A program made the position numbers and the translations under genes. This document shows, piece by piece, positions 17,674 through 24,770 of a stretch of 45,380 nt of DNA (its first letter is position 1; each line of letters opens with the position of its first letter). Origin of the DNA: Oscillatoriales cyanobacterium. Its GTDB lineage: Bacteria; Cyanobacteriota; Cyanobacteriia; Cyanobacteriales; Microcoleaceae. Where the stretch lies: contig REAP01000044.1 in assembly GCA_004294385.1 (NCBI GenBank), positions 1 through 45,380 of the forward strand, in the 5' to 3' direction. The notes under the pieces are model-generated. The model was not told the DNA's origin and did no database searches. It saw only the letters and a list, made by a program, of their open reading frames with translations.

Positions 17674-19297
17674 TAATTATCAAGCGGATATTTTAGTGGT
17701 TGACGATACGCCGGACAACCTACGTTTGTTGATTAGAATTTTGCAAAAAGAGGGCTACAAAGTGAGACCTGTTACTAACGGTTTTTCAGCTTTGGAGGCA
17801 ATTCAATCTAGTCGTCCAGATTTGATTTTGTTAGATATTATGATGCCGGATATTAGCGGCTATGAAATTTGTGAAAGATTAAAATCCGATCCACATTTGA
17901 GGGGAATTCCGATCATTTTTCTGAGCGCCCTCGAAGATGTATTCAATAAAGCAAAAGCTTTTGAAGTTGGTGGATCTGACTATATCACAAAACCTTTCCA
18001 GGTGAAAGAAGTATTGGCACGAGTTAACAATCAACTGATAGTACGTTCTTTGCAGATGGAATTACAAGCAAAAAATCGTCAACTGACAGAACAAAACGAT
18101 CAATTGCAAGAGGAAATTGCCGAACGAAAACAAGTTGAAATGGAAACTCGTTTGTTGCTAAAAGCGACTCAATCTATTAGTAAGTCTGAGGATTTTGAAT
18201 CAGCGATAGATGTGATTTTAGGCTTGATTTGCGAAACAATTGAATGGAATTTGGCGGAAGCTTGGATTCCAGATACTGATGGCAAAATTTTAAGATGCGC
18301 TAGAGGTAAGTATGCTAGTGATGTGAGTTTCTCGGAATTCAGAGAAACAAGTTTGACATTGACTTTTGCTCCTGGTATAGGAATGGCGGGTAGGATTTTT
18401 TTATCCCAGCAGCCTGAATGGATTGAGGATGTTTCTCAAGTACAGGAAGACGTTTTTAGGCGTTTTAAAAATGCCGGAAATGTTGGTTTGAAAGCAGCCT
18501 TCGGCTTGCCGATTTTGGCTGACGAACAAGTGTTGGCTGTTGTAATTTTTTATTGTGAAAAGAGTCTTGAATGTCAGCCACGATTGTTGGAATTATTCAG
18601 TGCTGTTGCTACTCAGCTAGGTTCGCTGATCAAACGCAAGCAAGCTGAATCTGCTTTGAGATGGCAACAGGAACAGACCGAAAAATTGCTGCTAAATATT
18701 TTGCCAAAACCGATCGCTCTCCGGTTGCAAAAGGAACAAAAGCTGATCGCCGATCATTTTGATGAAGTGAGCGTTCTGTTTGCTGATTTGGTTGGTTTTA
18801 CTGAGTTTTCTGCTCACAAAAGTCCGACGCAGTTGGTGGAAATTTTGAATGGGATTTTTTGCGAGTTTGATCGGTTGTCTGAGTCGCGTGGGTTGGAAAA
18901 AATTAAGACTATTGGCGATGCTTACATGGTGGTTGGAGGGTTGCCGACACCGCGAGAGGATCATGGGGAGGCGATCGCACTTTTAGCCCTGGAGATGCAA
19001 GTGGCTTTGACTCAGTTTAATCTGAAAATAGGAGAAAATTTTCAATTGCGGATCGGAATACACAGCGGTTCGGTGGTGGCGGGAATTATTGGAATTAGCA
19101 AGTTTAGCTATGATTTGTGGGGTGATACTGTGAATGTTGCTTCGCGGATGGAGTCGAACGGATTGCCGGGAAAAATTCAAGTAGCGACGGCAACTTATGA
19201 GCGCTTGAAAGATAAGTTTGTTTTTAAAGAACGGGGGATGGTTGAGGTTAAAGGCAAAGGGAAAATGCTGACTTACTGGCTGCTAGAAAAGCGTTGA
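17648..19297 (+). CDS. REC-GAF class III adenylate/guanylate cyclase
   Basis: A 549-aa soluble nucleotide cyclase. REC (acceptor Asp63, LLDIMMPDISGY), coiled coil (about 130-165), GAF domain (about 170-330) and class III catalytic domain (about 370-549). Catalytic features are complete: metal ligands Asp380 (FADLVGF) and Asp424 (TIGDAY), purine-specifying Lys in EKIKT and Asp in YDLWGD, and transition-state Asn and Arg in TVNVASRME. Lys/Asp points to cAMP rather than cGMP. The start codon follows GGAGG by nine bases and overlaps the previous gene by 26 bp, so translation is coupled. It is the only gene in the cluster with an obvious output, so phosphorelay to its REC probably sets cAMP level. 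Confidence 0.93.
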   Translation: MEMNADKNDNYQADILVVDDTPDNLRLLIRILQKEGYKVRPVTNGFSALEAIQSSRPDLILLDIMMPDISGYEICERLKSDPHLRGIPIIFLSALEDVFNKAKAFEVGGSDYITKPFQVKEVLARVNNQLIVRSLQMELQAKNRQLTEQNDQLQEEIAERKQVEMETRLLLKATQSISKSEDFESAIDVILGLICETIEWNLAEAWIPDTDGKILRCARGKYASDVSFSEFRETSLTLTFAPGIGMAGRIFLSQQPEWIEDVSQVQEDVFRRFKNAGNVGLKAAFGLPILADEQVLAVVIFYCEKSLECQPRLLELFSAVATQLGSLIKRKQAESALRWQQEQTEKLLLNILPKPIALRLQKEQKLIADHFDEVSVLFADLVGFTEFSAHKSPTQLVEILNGIFCEFDRLSESRGLEKIKTIGDAYMVVGGLPTPREDHGEAIALLALEMQVALTQFNLKIGENFQLRIGIHSGSVVAGIIGISKFSYDLWGDTVNVASRMESNGLPGKIQVATATYERLKDKFVFKERGMVEVKGKGKMLTYWLLEKR

Positions 19298-19449
19298 GAA
19301 TTGATTTTGGTAAATTAGACATCTCCAGAAAAGTCACTCTTGAATAGGCAAGATGCCTGTTTCAAAATAAATATGGTCGAGGTTTATCGATTCTTGGTTT
19401 TTAAATGTAAATATCTATTAATATTAAGATTAGATCCAACTTCAGCTTG
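19298..19449. repeat. Dispersed GGCAAGATGCC palindrome, single copy
   Basis: At 19343-19382, aataggcaagatgcctgtttcaaaataaatatggtcga matches the family seen at 22380-22600 and 23936-24045. It lies downstream of the cyclase stop. Confidence 0.7.
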
Positions 19450-19980
19450 ATGAGGGCTAATACTTTGCAGACAGTTGAAACAAAATCGCCGACAGCATTG
19501 AAAAAAGTGCTCGTTACTTTAATGTCATTGCTAGCAGTAGCAATACTGTCGATCGCCATTTTCCTAGCCATTCCCGGAGAAAAAACCATGTTTGCAGGAA
19601 AAAGACCTACCAATCTCGGTATTCAGTCAGGACAACTCGCAGCGTGCCCCAGTTCCCCCAACTGTGTCAGCAGCTTCAGTCAGGATGCTGAACACCAAAT
19701 TCAACCTCTGGCATACAGTTCGACGCCTACAGTGGCAATGGCTAGTCTCAAAGGGGCGATCGCATCCTTGGACAAAACTAAAATTATCGACCAAACAGAT
19801 AATTACCTCTATGTGGAATTTACCAGTCCTTTGATGGGGTTCGTTGACGATGTGGAATTCTTGGTAGATGAAGGGGCAAAAGTGATTCATGTGCGATCGG
19901 CTTCACGTCTGGGACAGTCAGATTTAGGAGTTAACCGCAAAAGGATAGAAACTATCAGAGTTCAACTAAATCAACTCTGA
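19450..19980 (+). CDS. DUF1499 family protein, membrane-anchored
   Basis: A 176-aa protein with one N-terminal membrane segment (about residues 20-42) and a DUF1499 domain. Diagnostic strings are CPSSPNCVSS near residue 74, VDDVEFL, and the C-terminal RSASRLGQSDLGVNRKRI. The domain's function is unknown; the paired Cys and the RSASR...GxNR signature are its most conserved parts. ATG 19450 is preferred over the TTG just before it. It stands alone between the cyclase and a repeat array. Confidence 0.85.
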   Translation: MRANTLQTVETKSPTALKKVLVTLMSLLAVAILSIAIFLAIPGEKTMFAGKRPTNLGIQSGQLAACPSSPNCVSSFSQDAEHQIQPLAYSSTPTVAMASLKGAIASLDKTKIIDQTDNYLYVEFTSPLMGFVDDVEFLVDEGAKVIHVRSASRLGQSDLGVNRKRIETIRVQLNQL

Positions 19981-20384
19981 ACTTCAAATTTCTAACTTTT
20001 AGATAGCCCCTCATATCAATTCCGGTTGCACCGGAATGATAGAGGAGACATGGCAGTGCCGTGTCTCTACTGTCATTAATTGTAGGGACACGGCACTGCC
20101 GTTTCCTGGCTGTGATGAATTGTAGGGAAACGGCACTGCCGTGTCCTGGCTGTGATGAATTGTACCGTTTCCCTGCCATGATGAATTGTAGGGAAACGGC
20201 ACTGCCGTGTCCTGGCTGTGAGTGCTGTAAGTGATTTTTAAAATGTTGAGTACGGCAGCCAATATTACCCAATGTATTCCTATAGTATTAAACAGCTTAG
20301 ATACTACACTTCCGACTTTAGAGAGAGGCAAAATAACTAATAAATTTTTAGTATTAACTTAAGTAGAAGAACGAGGAAAAAAAC
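19981..20384. other. Gene-free 404-bp region dominated by palindrome array
   Basis: Holds an ATTCCGGTTGCACCGGAAT palindrome (20014-20040) and then an array of gggaaacggcactgccgtgtcctggctgtgatgaatt-type units (20042-20225), followed by about 110 bp of leader for the 20385 gene. The leftward frames here encode only repeat translations (TAVPFPYNSS) and are not genes. Confidence 0.7.
20042..20225. repeat. Tandem array of the ggacacggcactgccgtgtcc palindrome
   Basis: Four to five palindromes are separated by ctggctgtgatgaattgta linkers, with a unit length of about 46 bp. One unit (around 20163-20178) is cut down to a half palindrome, indicating unit loss or slippage. Confidence 0.8.
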
Positions 20385-21245
20385 ATGGCACTTCAAAAAA
20401 TCGCTGAATTTTATCCTAACTATAGAGAAGAAATCTTTGCTGGCGACGACATCAAAGGATTTGATGTTTATGCCGGGGACTCCGACGAAAAAGTAGGCAA
20501 CATTTATGACGCTTTGGTAGATGAAACCGGCCGTTTTCGTTACTTAGTAATTGATACCGGTATCTGGATTTTTGGCAAAAAAGTATTGCTACCCATTGGA
20601 TCCGCTCGCTTTGACTACGGTGCTCGTCGCGTTTATGCAACCGGTCTTCACAGCAAAGCTCAAGCAGAAGAATTACCAGCGTATGACGAATTACAGCCTG
20701 TAGATTACGATCGCGAAGAACAGGTAAGAGGCGTTTATCGCGATCAAACCCCTACTGCTAAAACTGTATCAAACCTTTCTACTCCTGCTAGCTACGATCG
20801 CAGTAGCTACAACTACGATATGGATCGCCCTTTGTACGAAACAAACGAAAAGAACCATCAAACCCTGAAACTGTATGAAGAACGCTTGATTGCCGATAAA
20901 AACCGCGCAAAAACAGGCGAAGTAGCAGTTGGTAAGCGTGTTGAAACTCAAATTGGGCGAGCTTCAGTACCCATTGAAAAAGAACGAGTTGTGATCGAGC
21001 GAGTAACGCCGACAGAAGTGGGTCAAGTAGTCTCTATTGGCGAGGCTGACTTCCAATCTGGTGAAGTTGCACGCATGGAAGTTTACGAAGAAACCGCTGA
21101 CATTCATAAAGAAGCTTACTTGCGAGAAGAAGTCAACATTAGAAAAGAAGTGGTTCGTAGCACGGTGGATGGTGAAGAAACTTTGCGCCGTGAAGAACTA
21201 GACATTAATACAGATGGAACTCCGGTTGTAGATAATAAGATCTAA
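20385..21245 (+). CDS. PRC-barrel/DUF2382 stress protein (AvaK/YsnF-like)
   Basis: A 286-aa soluble protein. The N-terminal PRC-barrel (about 20-95: KGFDVYAGDSDEKVGNIYDALVD) is followed by a disordered linker and a C-terminal DUF2382 domain (about 160-275) with LKLYEERLIADKNRAKTGEV and repeated KEAYLREEVNIRKEVV. The domain pair occurs in stress-induced proteins such as Bacillus YsnF and in the akinete protein AvaK of Anabaena; biochemical role unknown. The ribosome site GAGG is nine bases before ATG. A divergent paralogue follows 228 bp downstream. Confidence 0.88.
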   Translation: MALQKIAEFYPNYREEIFAGDDIKGFDVYAGDSDEKVGNIYDALVDETGRFRYLVIDTGIWIFGKKVLLPIGSARFDYGARRVYATGLHSKAQAEELPAYDELQPVDYDREEQVRGVYRDQTPTAKTVSNLSTPASYDRSSYNYDMDRPLYETNEKNHQTLKLYEERLIADKNRAKTGEVAVGKRVETQIGRASVPIEKERVVIERVTPTEVGQVVSIGEADFQSGEVARMEVYEETADIHKEAYLREEVNIRKEVVRSTVDGEETLRREELDINTDGTPVVDNKI

Positions 21246-21373
21246 ACCGTAAACTACCGATCTGAGGGGACGGGTTTACTGCCAAATTGGTCTGCATCAG
21301 ACCAACTTTTAAGCATAAATCCGACCCCTACAAACACATACAGCGCTTTTCAGGTATATGAGATAGCAAAAAG

Positions 21374-21401
21374 GTAGGGACACGGCATTGCCATGTCCCT
21401 A
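21374..21401. repeat. gggacacggcattgccatgtccc palindrome
   Basis: A single dispersed copy between the two PRC/DUF2382 genes, 13 bp before an alternative ATG (21414) of the second gene. Confidence 0.75.
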
Positions 21402-21473
21402 GGTCGATATTAAATGTACCTGATCAGCCTACAAACCCATAATAAAAATCCCAAACCCAGAAAATTTAAAAAA

Positions 21474-22349
21474 ATGAACAGCCCAGTATCAGTACCAAAA
21501 ATAGAAGCTGCTCAATCAAATACCCATCTTAACCAAGTTCCTGAAAAGGTAAGGACTAAGCTAAAAAGTTTTATAGTCAAAGATAGGGATGGTGAATTAG
21601 TAGGTAAAGTAAAAGATGTCTATTTCGATGCCAGCAATCAATTGAACTTTGTGGTGACCGGACACAATAGCCAAAAACCGCGCCTTTTTTTATTAAATAT
21701 AAAGCTGCTTAAAAAAGTAGATTATCACGAAAAATCACTCTTTGCAAAACTTAGTTTAGAGCAAATAGAGATGCTTCCAGAAAAATCGGTAAATGGCACG
21801 GAACAGCATTTAGAAGTTGCCCCAGCATTCCCAAGCGATATGAATCATAGCCACCAAATTAGTCCCCTACCAGTTATGTCAAATATAACCGATGTCGATT
21901 TCCCAATAGAAAATCAGGAAATTGTGGAAAATCAGGAAAACTTAGATATTGTCGATCAACAAGTAATTCGCCTGCTAGAAGAACGATTGGTGATCAATCG
22001 CAGCAAACGCAAAGTCGGTGAAGTTATCGTCCGCAAAGAAATTGAAACTCGGATGGTACAAGTGCCGATCCAGAGGGAAAAGCTGATTGTTGAACAAGTC
22101 GGTGATGATCCGAAGGTGCTGGCAGAAATAGATTTGGGTGAGGGACAAATCACTGGTATAGATTTGAACGAAATCAAGGTAGAACCATCGGAACCAACAG
22201 TTATTGCTGAATTTGCGTCGGTGCAGAAAGCCAGCAAAATCCTAAATGCGATCGCCTCTCAGCCGCGTCACGGTTGTGTCAAAGTTCGCCTAGAAATCGT
22301 TCTCGAAAACAAGGAACTTCAAGAGACTTATCAAAAATGGATTGACTAA
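21474..22349 (+). CDS. Second, divergent PRC-barrel/DUF2382 protein
   Basis: A 291-aa protein built like its neighbour but much diverged: a PRC-like N-terminal part (KLKSFIVKDRDGELVGKVKDVYFD), a linker, a DUF2382-type segment (VIRLLEERLVINRSKRKVGEV...IETRMVQVPIQREK), and an extra C-terminal domain of about 75 aa (ASVQKASKILNAIA...VKVRLEIVLENKEL) that the first lacks. I chose ATG 21474; ATG 21414 would add 20 basic residues with no better ribosome site. Probably a tandem duplicate that gained a C-terminal extension. Confidence 0.8.
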   Translation: MNSPVSVPKIEAAQSNTHLNQVPEKVRTKLKSFIVKDRDGELVGKVKDVYFDASNQLNFVVTGHNSQKPRLFLLNIKLLKKVDYHEKSLFAKLSLEQIEMLPEKSVNGTEQHLEVAPAFPSDMNHSHQISPLPVMSNITDVDFPIENQEIVENQENLDIVDQQVIRLLEERLVINRSKRKVGEVIVRKEIETRMVQVPIQREKLIVEQVGDDPKVLAEIDLGEGQITGIDLNEIKVEPSEPTVIAEFASVQKASKILNAIASQPRHGCVKVRLEIVLENKELQETYQKWID

Positions 22350-22683
22350 TACCGTTATGCCTGCTCTACAATGAAATTCACTATTTTATCAACAGGCAAG
22401 ATGCCTGTTCTACAATAAAATTGACTCTTTTATGAACAGGCAAGATGCCTGTTCTACAATAAAATTGACTCTTTTATGAACAGGCAAGAAACAGGCAAGA
22501 TGCCTGTTCTACAATAAAATTGACTCTTTGTGGAACAGGCAAGATGCCTGTTCTACAATAAAATTGACTCTTTGTGGAACAGGCATCTTGCCTGTTCTTG
22601 ATAATGGTGCAACATCTCAGTTTAGGAAAAATTGTTCTGAATTACTGTATAATTGTGTTGGTAAAGTCTAGCAGTATTGGAAA
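22350..22683. repeat. 44-bp tandem palindrome array upstream of gpx
   Basis: From about 22364 to 22600, units of gaacaggc-aagat-gcctgttc followed by a 23-bp AT-rich spacer (tacaataaaattgactc...) repeat with a 44-bp period: four full units, one degenerate half unit in front and one aborted unit (gaacaggcaag). The last hairpin (22577-22597) has loop atctt, the reverse complement of the others' aagat, so it lies in the opposite sense. About 85 bp remain as gpx leader, with a TATAAT at 22648-22653. Confidence 0.85.
22648..22653 (+). promoter_or_regulatory. Candidate -10 element for gpx
   Basis: A perfect TATAAT lies 31 bp before the gpx start codon. No good -35 hexamer is present at 16-18 bp upstream, so it may depend on an activator or an alternative group 2 sigma factor. 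Confidence 0.35.
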
Positions 22684-23169
22684 ATGACCAGCACAATCTC
22701 GGACATTAAAGTAAAAACGATCGCAGGCGAAGACAAACAGCTAGGAGAGTATGCTGGCAAGGTACTCTTGATAGTGAATTTAGCTTCCTACTGTGGCTAT
22801 ACGTCTCAATATAAGGGACTCGAAGAATTGAATCAGAAGTACAGCGATGCAGGACTGCGGGTTTTAGGGTTTCCCTGCAATGATTTCGGTGCCCAAGAAC
22901 CGGGAACTAATTCAGAAATTGTCGAGTTCTGCACTACAAAATATGGTGTCAGCTTTGAACTATTTGACAAAGTACACGCTAAAGGTGGTGAGCAACATCC
23001 GCTGTATGCTCAGCTTACCAGTTCAGTCGCTCCCAAGGGCGATGTTTCCTGGAATTTTGAGAAATTTTTGGTAAACAAACAGGGTGAAGTGGTTGCTAGA
23101 TTCCCCAGCAGTGTGTCGCCGGAATCGCCAGAGTTGATTGCTGCAATCGATCGCGAATTAGCCAAATAA
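22684..23169 (+). CDS. gpx: Glutathione peroxidase-family thiol peroxidase
   Basis: A 161-aa cytoplasmic peroxidase that reduces organic or hydrogen peroxide. It has a Cys, not selenocysteine, active site: Cys37 in NLASYCGYT, with Gln71, Trp123 and Asn124 (SWNFEKFLV) completing the usual tetrad. Cys83 (VEFCTTKYG) matches the resolving Cys of the plant/cyanobacterial thioredoxin-dependent subgroup; Cys65 is in FPCNDFGAQEPG. Thus thioredoxin, rather than glutathione, is the likely reductant (inference from family). It is flanked by palindromic repeats on both sides and followed by a tiny membrane protein gene. Confidence 0.93.
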   Translation: MTSTISDIKVKTIAGEDKQLGEYAGKVLLIVNLASYCGYTSQYKGLEELNQKYSDAGLRVLGFPCNDFGAQEPGTNSEIVEFCTTKYGVSFELFDKVHAKGGEQHPLYAQLTSSVAPKGDVSWNFEKFLVNKQGEVVARFPSSVSPESPELIAAIDRELAK

Positions 23170-23173
23170 ATTA

Positions 23174-23260
23174 TATCAATTCCGGTAGCACCGGAATGAT
23201 GTTGACTGTTGACTGTTGACTGTTGACGGTTTGAACAATTCAGATGCTACCGGAAATGAT
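23174..23260. repeat. Composite palindrome/heptamer element
   Basis: TATCAATTCCGGTAGCACCGGAATGAT (27 bp, given here as a palindrome with GGTAGCACC centre) is followed by gttgact heptamers and a third arm, gatgctaccggaaatgat. The element at 38147-38234 has the same order of parts. Confidence 0.7.
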
Positions 23261-23291
23261 AAATGATGAAATTTAATTGGAGAAATATTCA

Positions 23292-23405
23292 GTGGAAAAT
23301 ACATCAGGGTTAGATTTAGCTGTAGGTTTACTGGCGATGGTAATTATGGTAGCCGCCCTTGTAATGCTGTTTTCTGGCATTGCATCGTTTCCTAAAGAAA
23401 AGTAA
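23292..23405 (+). CDS. Small single-pass membrane protein (37 aa), unknown
   Basis: A GTG-started ORF: GGAG lies nine bases upstream, and the product has a short polar N-terminus (VENTSGLD), one hydrophobic helix of about 22 residues (LAVGLLAMVIMVAALVMLF) and a short basic/acidic tail (FPKEK). Size and topology resemble the small subunits of photosystem, cytochrome b6f or NDH-1 complexes, but I cannot match it to PsbX, Psb30, PetL, PetM or NdhP. It sits 32 bp before the VOC-family gene and may be cotranscribed with it. Confidence 0.55.
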   Translation: MENTSGLDLAVGLLAMVIMVAALVMLFSGIASFPKEK

Positions 23406-23437
23406 CAACAATATTTGAAATTTTTTCAAAGACAGCC

Positions 23438-23908
23438 ATGCAAACTGCTGAAAACATCGTCAAAATTTCCCTCGCGCCCGGAGAGTTGCGTCGCGTTCAT
23501 CACATCGCTTTAAACGTCCGGGATATGAAAGCTTCGCGACAATTCTACGGTACAATTCTCGGATTGCACGAACTAACGGGTGAAGAAGTACCCGCAACTT
23601 TGGTAGAGTTGGTAGCTGCGGGTAAAGTTGCCAATTTCGTGACTCCAGACGGTACTGTGATCGACTTATTTTGGCAGCCTGAGTTGGAACCGCCAAATCC
23701 AGACCCGGAAAAAGCTTTCACTCGCGCTAATCACTTGGCTTTTGATATTGATCCGCAATTGTTCGATCGCGCTTTGGAAGTGCTAAACTCGAATCAAATT
23801 GCGATCGACAGTGGCCCGGTCACTCGCGCTACCGGACGTGGGATTTATTTTTACGATCCCGACGGATTTATTATCGAAATCCGCTGCGATCCAATTAATT
23901 ACTCTTGA
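23438..23908 (+). CDS. VOC-superfamily protein (glyoxalase/dioxygenase fold)
   Basis: A 156-aa protein made of two beta-alpha-beta-beta-beta units. Potential metal ligands are His in RRVHHIALNV (about residue 22), His in RANHLAFDI (about 99) and Glu in FIIEIRCDP (about 147), the usual HxH/E set of VOC metalloenzymes. MKASRQFYGTILGL and GRGIYFYDPDGFIIEIR are typical of the family. It could be a lactoylglutathione lyase-like enzyme or another lyase; substrate is not predictable. The neighbouring gpx suggests detoxification, as weak context only. Confidence 0.85.
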   Translation: MQTAENIVKISLAPGELRRVHHIALNVRDMKASRQFYGTILGLHELTGEEVPATLVELVAAGKVANFVTPDGTVIDLFWQPELEPPNPDPEKAFTRANHLAFDIDPQLFDRALEVLNSNQIAIDSGPVTRATGRGIYFYDPDGFIIEIRCDPINYS

Positions 23909-23935
23909 AGTTATTAGTCATCTCCTAAAAAGCCT

Positions 23936-24045
23936 GTTTTGAACAGGCAAGATGCCTGTTCCACAATAAATATGGTCGATGTCTATTAGAGCTATCCTAA
24001 AAAGATAGCTAAGAACAGACAAGATGCAGTTCCACAATGATTATG
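23936..24045. repeat. Two copies of the GGCAAGATGCC palindrome repeat
   Basis: The copy at about 23938-23992 reads gaacaggcaagatgcctgttccacaataaatatggtcgatgtctattag. A second, degenerate copy (aagaacagacaagatgcagttcc...gtctattag) follows at 24010-24060 and reaches into the 3' end of the 24041 gene. Confidence 0.75.
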
Positions 24046-24337
24046 GGAGATGTCTATTAGGGATCAAAGTCAAATTAACCGCAGATTTTTTGCGCTGGTA
24101 TTTAACCAAAGATAGGGAGAAAGAAATGTTTTGTTTAGTTATGCAGATAGCAGAGGAAGCAGTCGGAATTTTTGTTATTTTACTTTCGTTCTTGGATTCG
24201 GTTTTTTCATTAGTATTTGAGTCAGTTTCACTTGTGGTTAAAACTGTTTCAACGACTACAGTCCACCGACCTGTAACTGGATCTCGATAAGTGGTAAAAG
24301 GGTTTTTTTTAAGTGGTTGATTGCAAGGTGTAATCAT
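24041..24337 (-). CDS. Small protein with NPFTTYRDPVTGRW motif, unknown function
   Basis: A 98-aa leftward ORF. ATG 24337 is supported by AAAGGAG nine bases upstream, a better start than the more distal ATG. The N-terminal KNPFTTYRDPVTGRWTVV is a pattern I recall from many short cyanobacterial hypothetical proteins. The middle is Ser/Thr/Asn-rich (TSETDSNTNEKTESKNES). The last 10-15 codons overlap a dispersed repeat, so the original C-terminus may have been replaced. An overlapping rightward frame (24024-24290) has no comparable support. Confidence 0.6.
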   Translation of the reverse strand: MITPCNQPLKKNPFTTYRDPVTGRWTVVVETVLTTSETDSNTNEKTESKNESKITKIPTASSAICITKQNISFSLSLVKYQRKKSAVNLTLIPNRHLP

Positions 24338-24770
24338 TTGGATGCACTCCTTTGATACTGATATTTTGCGTGTAGTCTTAGTTAGATGATAAATATATTG
24401 TATTCTTTTAAAACAGGCTATGACGTGATCCATGACAGTGATGGATTGTGATGCTGATCTCGATTCAAATTTTTACTGTAGTTTGCAGTTATATCAATTC
24501 CGGTAACACCCGAATGATAGAGTCCAAGGCAGTGTCGTGTCCCTACCGTGATTAATTGTAGGGACACGGCATTGCCCATAGGTGTCAACTTAAGGTACAA
24601 CCAATAGTCCGGCAAGGGTTGAAACCCCTGCCTCAAAGCGCAAGTCCTCTTAAGAGGACTGAAGAGAAGAACTTGGCGGGCTGACAGCTTAAGTTGACAC
24701 CAATGGGCATTGCCGTCTCCTAATTTCCGCTACTACTAATAACTAATAACTAATAACTAATAACTAATAA
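24338..24770. other. Gene-free 433-bp region with nested repeats
   Basis: Contains the leader of the 24041 gene, an ATTCCGGT-type palindrome (24492-24518), half palindromes of the gggacacggc family (24522-24574 and 24708-24720), the complete MITE at 24575-24707, and taataac heptamers (24731-24773). No gene seen; the leftward frame 24418-24636 is translation of repeats. Confidence 0.65.
24575..24707. mobile_element. MITE-like element, copy 2 (complete, 133 bp)
   Basis: Terminal inverted repeats of 20 bp: CCCATAGGTGTCAACTTAAG (24575-24594) and its complement at 24688-24707, with one mismatch. It splits a gggacacggcattgccgtgtcc palindrome and is flanked by direct GGCATTG.. / ..CATTGCC sequence, consistent with a 5-9 bp target duplication (the exact length is ambiguous because the flank overlaps the ends). 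Inside is a perfect palindrome AGTCCTCTTAAGAGGACT (24643-24660). No ORF. Confidence 0.7.

Noticed and set aside
19955..20331. Two leftward open frames of about 105 aa
   Set aside because: Their sequences are repeated translations of the gggaaacggcactgccgtgtcc array (TAVPFPYNSS units) with no independent coding signal.
22364..22600. Possible CRISPR array
   Set aside because: The 44-bp period includes the spacer, and the spacers are nearly identical; there are no cas genes. It is a tandem palindromic repeat.
24024..24290. Rightward 88-aa open frame opposite the NPFTTYRDP gene
   Set aside because: It begins within a dispersed repeat and lacks a ribosome site; the leftward frame has a conserved motif and AAAGGAG.
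24418..24636. Leftward 72-aa open frame
   Set aside because: It runs through the MITE end and palindromic repeats.
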